A stretch of 44,726 nt of DNA. Source: Halioglobus sp. (GTDB lineage: Bacteria > Pseudomonadota > Gammaproteobacteria > Pseudomonadales > Halieaceae). Shown here piece by piece: positions 7,865 through 14,973 of the stretch; position 1 is the first letter of the stretch, and each line of letters opens with the position of its first letter. The position numbers and the translations under genes were made by a program. The notes beneath the pieces were generated by a model. It saw only the letters and a program-made list of their open reading frames with translations. It was not told the DNA's origin and did not search any database. Where the stretch lies: positions 1 through 44,726 of the forward strand of contig JABSPW010000008.1 of assembly GCA_013214285.1 (NCBI GenBank). The letters run 5' to 3'.

Positions 7865-9001
7865 CTAATAGCCCAGTCGTAAATTCACCACATTCAGCAT
7901 CGCTTCGCCCGACACATAGCGTCGCAGATTTTCTACCGCGATGATCATGCTGCGGCGGTTGCTGTCAGGTCCCGCCGCGGAAACGTGAGGTGTAATGATG
8001 ACATTTGGCATGGACCAGAGCGGGCTGTCTTTTGGCAGCGGTTCAGGATCAGTGACATCAAGCCCGGCTCCAAATAGTTTTCCGGACTCAAGTGCCGCAA
8101 TGAGATCGCCGGTGACGGTGCTTTTACCGCGGCCTACTGACAGGAAGATCGCTCCAGGTTTTACGGCGTCGAAAAAATCCTTGTCAAATATACCCGCAGT
8201 TTCTGGTGTTAAGGGCAGTGCGTTTACAATGACATCTGCTTCTCCCGCTAACTCGTGCAATGCTTCCGGCAGGCCCACTGTGTCAACGTAGTCGGGTCCT
8301 GTGCGTGAGGAGCGTCGTGTGGCTATCACGCGCATACCAAGCCCATGAGCCCGCCACGCAATCTCGGTCCCGATACCACCCAGCCCAACCACTAGTATAG
8401 TTTTGCCCTGCAATTCACCGAACGTTACTTTCGTTGCTGGTGCGCGATTGAATTTGGATTGTCTTTGTGCTTTGTAGTAACCGGGAAGGTTATGGGTCAG
8501 GGCCAGTAACATCGCGATTGTGTGCTCAGCGATGGCAGGACCTGACAGCCGCTTGTTGTTAGTGAATACGATCTTTTGGAGCTGTTCTTCTGTAGCGCCC
8601 TTGCACATGTCCATGCCGACGAAGTAGTGGTGTATCCAGCGCAGCTGACTTCCAGCCTGTTGCAGCACTGTCGGCGTGCAAATGCCGATGAGGCCATCAA
8701 TCGATGCGAGCAAGGCCTCGGACGGTTGGCCCTGGATCAGGACGAGCTCGGTATCACCGACTGCCGCCTGCAAAGCCTGTTCGTACCAGCTGGTGGCATG
8801 CCCCAGCCCGGACGCGACCACAACGGCCACCTTTTTGGGCTTCCAGTCAGGGCGGTCGGACATCGGCGTCGGTGATGCGCGCAGCCCCAGTTCCTCTATC
8901 AGTACAAGGGCTTCGGCAGCGGCTGTGCTGTCAGCGCCTGCGGTCTGGGCAATCAACACGGACAAGCCCAAGGCGATAATCCAATGGCGGTATCGTGTCA
9001 T
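7865..9001 (-). CDS. D-2-hydroxyacid dehydrogenase family protein with a signal peptide
   Basis: A 378-residue NAD(P)-dependent 2-hydroxyacid dehydrogenase. The nucleotide-binding loop GLGGIG is at 206-211, and the catalytic Arg291 (LSVGRGK), Glu320 (DVTDPEPLP) and His339 (TPHVSAAG) are all present. The enzyme is therefore probably active in interconverting a 2-hydroxy acid and a 2-keto acid. The N-terminus is odd for this cytoplasmic family: TRYRHW followed by a hydrophobic core and an AGA|DS-like cleavage site near residue 23, which reads as a Sec signal peptide. There is also a ~35-residue linker before the first domain. Export would place an NAD enzyme in the periplasm, so either it is a lipid-tethered or moonlighting form or the cofactor travels bound to the protein. 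It sits 21 bases upstream of the SMR remnant on the same strand and diverges from the DUF3604 gene. Confidence 0.88.
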   Translation of the reverse strand: MTRYRHWIIALGLSVLIAQTAGADSTAAAEALVLIEELGLRASPTPMSDRPDWKPKKVAVVVASGLGHATSWYEQALQAAVGDTELVLIQGQPSEALLASIDGLIGICTPTVLQQAGSQLRWIHHYFVGMDMCKGATEEQLQKIVFTNNKRLSGPAIAEHTIAMLLALTHNLPGYYKAQRQSKFNRAPATKVTFGELQGKTILVVGLGGIGTEIAWRAHGLGMRVIATRRSSRTGPDYVDTVGLPEALHELAGEADVIVNALPLTPETAGIFDKDFFDAVKPGAIFLSVGRGKSTVTGDLIAALESGKLFGAGLDVTDPEPLPKDSPLWSMPNVIITPHVSAAGPDSNRRSMIIAVENLRRYVSGEAMLNVVNLRLGY

Positions 9002-9166
9002 TACGGTTCTCCGATAGTGTCCTATAGACTAGGCGCACTGGAGGGGTTTGGCGAGGTCTATTCAGCGGACTGTTGGTGCGCTGTGAATGCGCCACGGGTA
9101 CCATAGGCACGTTGAGCCAGGCTGCGATGCGGCTGACGTGTACCTAATCGGAGGGCGGTGTAGCAC

Positions 9167-11185
9167 ATGCTGCGAAGAATCCTGCTGTTTCTCGCTGGAC
9201 TAATACTGGTCGGTGGCGCTTGGGTATGGTGGGAGTGGGACCACATCGCCATCACCGCCAGCGCCCCTCACTGGCATCCTCCTGTGGCGGCAGCGCCCGC
9301 CGAGCCTGCTGCCCCTCGTGCGCCCTGCGCCGATTATGAACCGCTGCGCCGTGCCTGGTTTGGGGATCTCCACATTCACACACGGTACTCGATGGACGCG
9401 CGTGCCAGTGGCATGCTCGGTACTGTCGAAGACGCCTATCGCTATGCGCGTGGCGAAGAAATTGGACTGGGCCCCTTTGCCGGTGATGGCTCTGGTCAGC
9501 GTCGGGTGCAGATTAAAACGCCGCTGGATTTTGCTGCGGTGACCGACCATGCGGAGTGGATGGGTGAAGTTGTAGTCTGCACAGAGCCTGGCAGCCCTGC
9601 TTATGCGAGCCGGGAATGTTTGGCTTTCCGCGGTGAAGCGGAATCGCCCCGTTCTATTGCAACCCTTGTCGGTGGTGCCATGCCGCTGCTGAATCTCGTA
9701 GGCTTCAGGAACCGCAAGGCGGCTGTTTGTGGCCCCGACAACCGCTGGTGCCGGGAAAGCCTATTGAATGCATGGACACAAACCCAGGCAGCCGCAGAGC
9801 GGCATTACGATCGATCGCCTGACTGCACTTTCACCAGTTTTCAGGGTTATGAGTACAGTAACTCGCCGGGTCGTTCCAAGGTGCACAGGAATGTGATATT
9901 CCGCAATGAGAGGGTACCGGAATTACCCGTATCCTCATTGGAGCAGGGTAATCCCCTGGGTTTGTGGGAACAGCTTGATAAACTGTGTAACCGCGCTGAG
10001 GGGGACTGTGAAGTGATTGCGATACCGCATAATCCTAATGTTTCTAATGGTCGCCTGTTCCGGGTGCCCTGGCGCGACGAAACGTTGCCGGAGCAGCAGC
10101 GTCAGGCGCAGCTGAGGGCGCGCCTGGAGCCCGTGGTGGAGATGATGCAGGTGAAAGGTGAGTCCGAGTGCAAGTCGGGCATGTGGAATGTCTTCGGAGA
10201 GGATGAACTTTGCGATTTCGAGAAATTGCGGGCCGCTGAAGCCGAACCAGAGGACTGCAGAGACGATTATGGCACGGGCGCGGTGTTTGGGCTGGGGTGT
10301 CAGTCGCGCCTGGATTTTGCCCGTTATGCCCTCATTGAGGGCATGTTAGAGGCGGCGCGTATTGGCGTTAACCCCTATCGCTTTGGTTTTGTCGGTAGCA
10401 CGGATTCGCACAACGCGAGCCCTGGCGATGTGGCGGAAGACCGCTACAACGGATGCTGTGCAAACACCGACAATACCGCGGCACAGCGGCTGGATCCCGC
10501 CCCTGACTTCGCCGGGCGAAGCCCTGCGGCCCGCAACCCCGGAGGCCTGATGGGCGTATGGGCAGAGGAAAACTCACGCGATTCACTGTTCGATGCCATG
10601 CAGCGTAGGGAGGTTTTCGCAACCAGTGGTCCTAGAATACAACCCAGATTGTTTGTCGGTGAGCGACTCCCAGACACCATATGCGAGGGTAATATGGCCG
10701 CGCAAGGTTATCGCTACGGTGTTCCCATGGGGGGCGTCATTGCAGATACACTGAGTGCTTCACCGCTGTTCGCTGCTGCGGTCACTGCTGATCCCGATGG
10801 TGGACTGTTACAGCGGCTACAATTGATCAAGGTGTGGTTTGACGAGCGGAGTGGCTTTCATCAGTCGGTGGTTGATATTGCCGGCACAGCGGACAACGGC
10901 GCGTCTGTCGATCTAGATACCTGCGCGGTTCTTGGCGCCGGTGAAACTCAGTTGTGTGGCATATGGCGGGACCCCGATTTTGACAGCGAACAGCAGGCGG
11001 CTTGGTATGTCCGTGTAATAGAAAATCCCAGCTGCCGCTGGAGTTGGCGACAGTGCCTGACCATGGATGAAAAGGAACGGCCGGCGACGTGTGCCGATCC
11101 GGCGATTCCCCGCACTATCCAGGAGCGCGCGTGGAGCTCTCCCGTGTGGTATGCGCCTGTCGCCGCTGATCCCGATATCGACTAG
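9167..11185 (+). CDS. DUF3604 protein, predicted secreted or membrane-anchored PHP-like metalloprotein
   Basis: A 672-residue DUF3604 protein. Residues 5-22 (ILLFLAGLILVGGAWVWW) form one membrane or signal anchor, followed by a proline/alanine-rich linker and the domain proper. Metal-site motifs like those of PHP-fold phosphoesterases are visible: DLHIHT (H69, H71), then VTDHAEWMGE, IAIPHNPN and GSTDSHNASPG. The family is widespread in marine proteobacteria, often beside catabolic genes, but has no established reaction. GGAGG lies 12 bases before the ATG. The domain contains several paired cysteines (CTEPG, CLAF, CGPDNRWC), consistent with folding in the periplasm. It converges with the dienelactone hydrolase gene across a gap containing hairpins. 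Confidence 0.88.
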   Translation: MLRRILLFLAGLILVGGAWVWWEWDHIAITASAPHWHPPVAAAPAEPAAPRAPCADYEPLRRAWFGDLHIHTRYSMDARASGMLGTVEDAYRYARGEEIGLGPFAGDGSGQRRVQIKTPLDFAAVTDHAEWMGEVVVCTEPGSPAYASRECLAFRGEAESPRSIATLVGGAMPLLNLVGFRNRKAAVCGPDNRWCRESLLNAWTQTQAAAERHYDRSPDCTFTSFQGYEYSNSPGRSKVHRNVIFRNERVPELPVSSLEQGNPLGLWEQLDKLCNRAEGDCEVIAIPHNPNVSNGRLFRVPWRDETLPEQQRQAQLRARLEPVVEMMQVKGESECKSGMWNVFGEDELCDFEKLRAAEAEPEDCRDDYGTGAVFGLGCQSRLDFARYALIEGMLEAARIGVNPYRFGFVGSTDSHNASPGDVAEDRYNGCCANTDNTAAQRLDPAPDFAGRSPAARNPGGLMGVWAEENSRDSLFDAMQRREVFATSGPRIQPRLFVGERLPDTICEGNMAAQGYRYGVPMGGVIADTLSASPLFAAAVTADPDGGLLQRLQLIKVWFDERSGFHQSVVDIAGTADNGASVDLDTCAVLGAGETQLCGIWRDPDFDSEQQAAWYVRVIENPSCRWSWRQCLTMDEKERPATCADPAIPRTIQERAWSSPVWYAPVAADPDID

Positions 11186-11200
11186 GTGATACGCGTTGTA

Positions 11201-11246
11201 GCCCTTAGGAGGGCATGATGTAGGCCTCGTCTGAGGGGGCCGTTTT
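11201..11246 (+). terminator. hairpins between convergent genes, possible terminator
   Basis: In the 75-bp gap between the convergent DUF3604 and dienelactone hydrolase genes, GCCCT-TAGG-AGGGC (11201-11214) forms a perfect 5-bp stem. Just after it, GGCCTC at 11223-11228 can pair with the GAGG..GGCC segment at 11233-11241 and is followed by GTTTT. The second hairpin with its short T run could act as an intrinsic terminator for the plus-strand gene. Stem bulges and the short tail keep this tentative. Confidence 0.35.
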
Positions 11247-11260
11247 CTGCACTGCCTGTG

Positions 11261-11980
11261 CTAAAGCACTTCCTCGAAAAAATTCAGCATAGCCTGCCAG
11301 GAGCGTCGGTCAGCACTGGCGTTGTAGACGGTGCCGAAATCACGGTCGTTCGCTTCCGGTCGGGTAAATGCGTGCATCGTATTGCTGTAGGCATTTAGTT
11401 GCCAGTCCGCTTTTTTGGCGTTCATTTCTGCCTTAAATGCTGCGACTTGCTCTGGCGGAACCAGTGGGTCGTCCTCACCGTGTAGTACCAAGATTTTGGT
11501 ATCGACTGTTGTTGGCCCATCCAATCCGTTGCCTGCCAGCCCCCCGTGGAAGGTTACCACGCCCTTGATATCGTCGCCGGTATCGCGCGCGAGGTCGAGG
11601 ACTGCGGTGCCGCCGAAGCAGTACCCCATGGCGCCCAAGCGCGATGTGTCGGCTCCAGGCAACGTTTTAGCAGCGGCCACCGCAGCGTGCATCCGCGCTA
11701 GCAACAAAGCACGGTTATCCATGTAGGGACCCAACGCTCTCATGAGGTCTGCTGTATCACTCCAAGTCTTGCCCTCGCCGTAAATGTCGATTGCAAAGGC
11801 GAGGTAACCCGCATGGGCCAGCTTTTTGGATTTGCCTCGAACTTCGTCATTCAATCCGTCCCAGGCGTGGGCGACCAAAACAACGGGTAGTGCTCCGGTA
11901 GCGCCGGGCGCAACATAGTATTCGCCGCGACACGTGAGGTCGCCGGCTGGGTATTCGATCACTGCAGCTTTACAAGTCAT
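11261..11980 (-). CDS. dienelactone hydrolase family protein
   Basis: A 239-residue alpha/beta hydrolase of the dienelactone hydrolase family. The triad is visible as Cys121 (GYCFGG), Asp170 or Asp171 (HGEDDPLVP) and His203 (NTMHAFT). The cysteine nucleophile is diagnostic of dienelactone hydrolase rather than of serine esterases. Classical members open the lactone formed during aromatic ring cleavage. The start is placed at ATG 11980 (MTCKAAVIEY), which has AGGA eight bases upstream; a TTG at 12007 would add nine residues. It is the last gene of a minus-strand operon with the nitroreductase and the SDR, 36 bases after the SDR stop. The actual substrate is unknown, and no ring-cleavage dioxygenase is encoded in the window. 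Confidence 0.9.
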   Translation of the reverse strand: MTCKAAVIEYPAGDLTCRGEYYVAPGATGALPVVLVAHAWDGLNDEVRGKSKKLAHAGYLAFAIDIYGEGKTWSDTADLMRALGPYMDNRALLLARMHAAVAAAKTLPGADTSRLGAMGYCFGGTAVLDLARDTGDDIKGVVTFHGGLAGNGLDGPTTVDTKILVLHGEDDPLVPPEQVAAFKAEMNAKKADWQLNAYSNTMHAFTRPEANDRDFGTVYNASADRRSWQAMLNFFEEVL

Positions 11981-12016
11981 GCCAATAGTCCTGAGTGTGC
12001 TCTCCAATGAGAATCG

Positions 12017-12805
12017 TTAGAAAGTAGAGTTACTTACGCCGCCATCGACGACCAGACTCTGGCCGACAATATAACCGGCATACGCGCTGCAGAACAGTGC
12101 GCAGATTGCGCCAAATTCGTCGATGTTGCCAAAGCGTTGTGAAGGAATCCGCCACTCCCTGACCCAATCTGCCACTACCTGCTCATAGCTTGTGCCTTGC
12201 GCTTGCGCCATCTGCTCGAAACGCGCCTGCGTGGTGGCGGTGTGGTGCATACCTGGGAGGAGGTTATTGATGGTGACATTGTGTTTTGCAACCGCTTTGG
12301 CGACAGCGACGGTATAGTTTGATAGGGCAGCGCGCGGGGGGCCGGAAAGCATGCGTATTTCGGTGGGGAACTTGGAGGCACCGGTAGAAATATTAACGAT
12401 GCGTCCAAAACCTCTCTCGCACATGCCGTCTACCGTTGCGCGGATGAATTCAACAGGACTGATCAAGCCGCTCGCGAGGTGCTCGTGCCACTGCTCTGCC
12501 GTGATGTCGCGAAAGTCCGGTGTAAAAGGGGCCGGTGAACAGGTGCCTACCAGAATATCCGGATCGGGACAGACAGAGAGAATTTTTTCTCTGCCAGCCG
12601 CACTGGCGTGGTCTGCCACTATGGTGGTGACAGCAGCTCCCGTAGCCAGCCGAATTTCGTCAGCAGCAGCCTCTAAGCGTCCCGCCCCGCGAGCAGAAAT
12701 GTACAGTTCGACGCCTTCAGCCGCGAGTGCCTTCGCGCTGCCCTTGCCGAGACCGGCGCTGCCTCCATTGACTAGCGCCTTGCGGCCCTTGATGCCCAGG
12801 TCCAT
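12017..12805 (-). CDS. SDR-family protein lacking the usual Tyr-x3-Lys
   Basis: A 262-residue SDR-fold protein. The N-terminus has a cofactor loop NGGSAGLG at 13-20, and the end has a normal IVGQSLVVDGG strand, so the fold is intact. The active site is not classical: where YxxxK should stand the sequence reads RMLSGPPRAALSN (about 151-163). Ser154 and Arg158 therefore occupy the Tyr and Lys positions, although a Ser140 (NISTGAS) remains. The usual NNAG is also replaced by VGTCSP. Such divergent SDRs form a known subgroup whose members may bind nucleotide without classical reductase activity. It lies between the nitroreductase gene (14-base gap) and the dienelactone hydrolase gene in one operon. 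Its function is unassigned. Confidence 0.85.
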   Translation of the reverse strand: MDLGIKGRKALVNGGSAGLGKGSAKALAAEGVELYISARGAGRLEAAADEIRLATGAAVTTIVADHASAAGREKILSVCPDPDILVGTCSPAPFTPDFRDITAEQWHEHLASGLISPVEFIRATVDGMCERGFGRIVNISTGASKFPTEIRMLSGPPRAALSNYTVAVAKAVAKHNVTINNLLPGMHHTATTQARFEQMAQAQGTSYEQVVADWVREWRIPSQRFGNIDEFGAICALFCSAYAGYIVGQSLVVDGGVSNSTF

Positions 12806-12819
12806 GTTGTCCTCGCCGG

Positions 12820-13476
12820 CTACCAGGTGTTGGTATGCAGAAACGCATCGAGGTCTTTGCGTGGGCCTGCTTTAAAGGTCGTTCCGTGGGTGTGAGCGAT
12901 GGGGATCAGGGCTACTTGGGTATACCCCTCAGGTATCCCCAGCAATGCGCCCACCTCCCGTTCATAGGTCAGATGTAATGTCGTCCAGCACGTTCCCAGG
13001 CCCCTTTCGCGTGCCGCCAGCATGAAGCTCCATACAGCGGGCAGGATTGAACCGTAGATACTGGCGAGCACACCTTGAGTCAGGCCAGGCGCGTCCGGGC
13101 GCCCGGCACAACAGGGGATGAGCATGGCCGGCACTCGGGCCATGTTATCCGCCAGATAGCGTGCAGAACTGAGAACGCGTTCCTGTGTGGGCGCCATTGA
13201 TGGGTCGTCTAGGTGTTGTTGCGTTGGCTGGTTAGGGCTCTTTTCGTAGTCATTAAACGCCCTCAAATAAAAGTCTGCGATGGCCTGCTTTTTTGCCTCA
13301 TCGGTGACGATGACGAAGTGCCACCCTTGGGAATTTGAACCGGAGGGGGCCTGCAAGGCGATGTCAAGACAGGCGCGGAGTGCAGACATGGCTACCGGCG
13401 TGTCGAAATCGAGGCGCTTGCGCACGGCACGCGTAGTGGTGAGAACCTCGTCGGCGCTCAGGTTGAGTTGGGGCAT
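12820..13476 (-). CDS. nitroreductase-family flavoprotein
   Basis: A 218-residue FMN-dependent nitroreductase-family protein. The N-terminal TTRAVRKRLDFDTPV is the typical phosphate-binding RSIR-like region, APSGSNSQGWHFVIV is the FMN/dimer motif, and the C-terminal half carries GLGTCWTTLHL and LLGIPEGYTQVALIPIAHT. The start is ATG 13476, with CAGGAG five bases upstream; the frame is open to a TTG at 13497. Members reduce nitro groups, enones, quinones or flavins with NAD(P)H, and some act as dehydrogenases on ring substrates. It is the first gene of a three-gene minus-strand operon and diverges from the acyl-CoA dehydrogenase gene. The shared palindrome at 13547-13564 lies in the gap and may control both directions. 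Confidence 0.9.
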   Translation of the reverse strand: MPQLNLSADEVLTTTRAVRKRLDFDTPVAMSALRACLDIALQAPSGSNSQGWHFVIVTDEAKKQAIADFYLRAFNDYEKSPNQPTQQHLDDPSMAPTQERVLSSARYLADNMARVPAMLIPCCAGRPDAPGLTQGVLASIYGSILPAVWSFMLAARERGLGTCWTTLHLTYEREVGALLGIPEGYTQVALIPIAHTHGTTFKAGPRKDLDAFLHTNTW

Positions 13477-13546
13477 GGGCGCTCCTGTCAGGTCCAATTG
13501 TGGGAAGGGGAACGCCTTGCAGTCTAGGGTATATGCGGGCTAAATA

Positions 13547-13564
13547 AAACAGTAGGGACTGATT
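13547..13564. promoter_or_regulatory. candidate TetR operator, AAACAGT-N4-ACTGATT
   Basis: An 18-bp near-palindrome in the gap between the divergent nitroreductase and acyl-CoA dehydrogenase genes. Left arm AAACAGT (13547-13553), spacer AGGG, right arm ACTGATT (13558-13564). Apart from one A/T position in each arm, the arms are reverse complements. The same architecture recurs at 18554, 23767 and 29110, each time between or just upstream of genes. Confidence 0.6.
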
Positions 13565-13651
13565 GTTTTAAGCTAACCCCTTTGCTAGCATGCAGAGTGC
13601 TTGGCGATGTCCTCGAGACGATCGCTCCATTTTTTCAAAGCAGGCCAGACA

Positions 13652-14779
13652 GTGGATTTTTCCCTGAGTGAAGAGCAGGTATTGCTGCGCGACAGTGTGG
13701 GCAAATATGTCCGAGATACGTGTGATGTAGAGCGTCATCGCAAACTTTCGGGGACCGCGCTTGGCTTTGACCCTGCCGCCTGGCAGCAGTTCGCGGAGCT
13801 CGGTTGGCTGGCGGTACCCTTCAGTGAAGCCCTTGGGGGTATTGGTGGGGGCGCTGTCGATCTGATGGTGATGTGCGAAGCCTTTGGTAAGGGTCTGGTC
13901 CGGGAGCCTTACCTGCACACCGTGGTCACCTGCGGTGGTCTTTTGCAGCGCGCGGGCAGTCACCAGCAGCAGCGACAGTATCTGCCCGCGATTATGGATG
14001 GCAGCGCCCAATGGGCATTCGCGTTCGCCGAACAGTGCGGCGGTTACGATTTGACCCGGCTTACCACTACTGCTCGGCAGGACGGTAGCGACTATATTCT
14101 GGATGGTGTCAAGCGCGCGGTACTGAACGGCCACTGCGCGAGTTACCTCATTGTGACTACCCAAGCGAGCAGCGGGGTGACTCTGTGGCTGGTCGATGCG
14201 CTGGCCGAGGGTGTCACACGGCAGGATTTTGTCGCCCTCGATGGCAGTCGCGGTGCCGATGTGCACTTCAGTGGTGTGCGCCTTGAACCTGCGCAGCGGT
14301 TGGGTGAGACGGGCCAGGGCATGGCCGCGTTGGTGTCGGCACTGGATCTTGCCATTGTCGCCATGGGGGCGGAGGCCCTAGGCTCGATGTTGGCTCTTCT
14401 TGACGCCACAGTGGCGTACACTAAGACACGTCAGCAGTTTGGCCAGCCGATCAGCCAGTTTCAGGCCTTACAGCACCGCATGGCAGATATGTATATGGGC
14501 GTCGAGGAGACCCGATCACTGGTTCTCAACGCCGCGATGCTGATGGATGAGGGTAATCCAGATGCTGCCCAGGCCTGCGCCGGGCTCAAGGTAAAATTGG
14601 CGCAGGCCGGTCGCTGTGTAGCCCAGGAGGCGGTGCAGCTGCACGGTGGTATTGGCATGACGGATGAGTTGGGAGTCAGTCATCACTACAAGCGGCTTAT
14701 GGTGCTCTCCAGGCTCTATGGAGATGAAGCCTGGCATCTGCAGCGTTTTGCCGACTTAACGGCGGATCACGTCGCCTGA
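13652..14779 (+). CDS. acyl-CoA dehydrogenase (short FadE type)
   Basis: A 375-residue FAD-dependent acyl-CoA dehydrogenase that would put an alpha,beta double bond into a CoA ester. It has the VDFSLSEEQVLLRDSV opening helix, the central FAEQCGGYD and ADVHFSGVRL segments, and the C-terminal TRQQFGQPISQFQALQHRMADMY plus QLHGGIGMTDELGVSHHYKR block. GTG 13652 gives the family's normal first residues. An ATG at 13607 in the same frame would add 15 residues and cannot be excluded. The sequence is somewhat simplified compared with medium-chain enzymes and is similar to the FadE subunits used for steroid or side-chain degradation, which often work as heteromers. No second short acyl-CoA dehydrogenase gene is adjacent; another lies at 40169. 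Confidence 0.9.
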   Translation: MDFSLSEEQVLLRDSVGKYVRDTCDVERHRKLSGTALGFDPAAWQQFAELGWLAVPFSEALGGIGGGAVDLMVMCEAFGKGLVREPYLHTVVTCGGLLQRAGSHQQQRQYLPAIMDGSAQWAFAFAEQCGGYDLTRLTTTARQDGSDYILDGVKRAVLNGHCASYLIVTTQASSGVTLWLVDALAEGVTRQDFVALDGSRGADVHFSGVRLEPAQRLGETGQGMAALVSALDLAIVAMGAEALGSMLALLDATVAYTKTRQQFGQPISQFQALQHRMADMYMGVEETRSLVLNAAMLMDEGNPDAAQACAGLKVKLAQAGRCVAQEAVQLHGGIGMTDELGVSHHYKRLMVLSRLYGDEAWHLQRFADLTADHVA

Positions 14780-14887
14780 CCTGCAGCAGAGGGTATAGGG
14801 GCCGCGGCCGTGGCGTCCTTGCTATGGCCTGGTTCCGAACTGAGCGGGCAAATCATTTACGTAGGGGGTTTTTGCGACCCGCGTCGT

Positions 14888-14899
14888 CTGTTATAACAG
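14888..14899. promoter_or_regulatory. 12-bp perfect palindrome upstream of the heme/copper lipoprotein gene
   Basis: CTGTTATAACAG is a perfect dyad in the 194-bp gap between the acyl-CoA dehydrogenase stop and the lipoprotein start. It could be a regulator site, but it is short and does not match the AAWCAnn-N4-ACTGWTT architecture seen elsewhere in the window. Confidence 0.25.
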
Positions 14900-14973
14900 T
14901 AGTCGGACCTGTGACTCCATAAATGATCTGATAGATCAACGATAAGAACAGCCGCAAGCCGGCGAGGGGAAGT

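Noticed and set aside
9067..9082. GGACTGTT half-site upstream of the DUF3604 gene
   Set aside because: Only the right half fits; the expected AAWCA arm is absent, so it was not counted as an operator.
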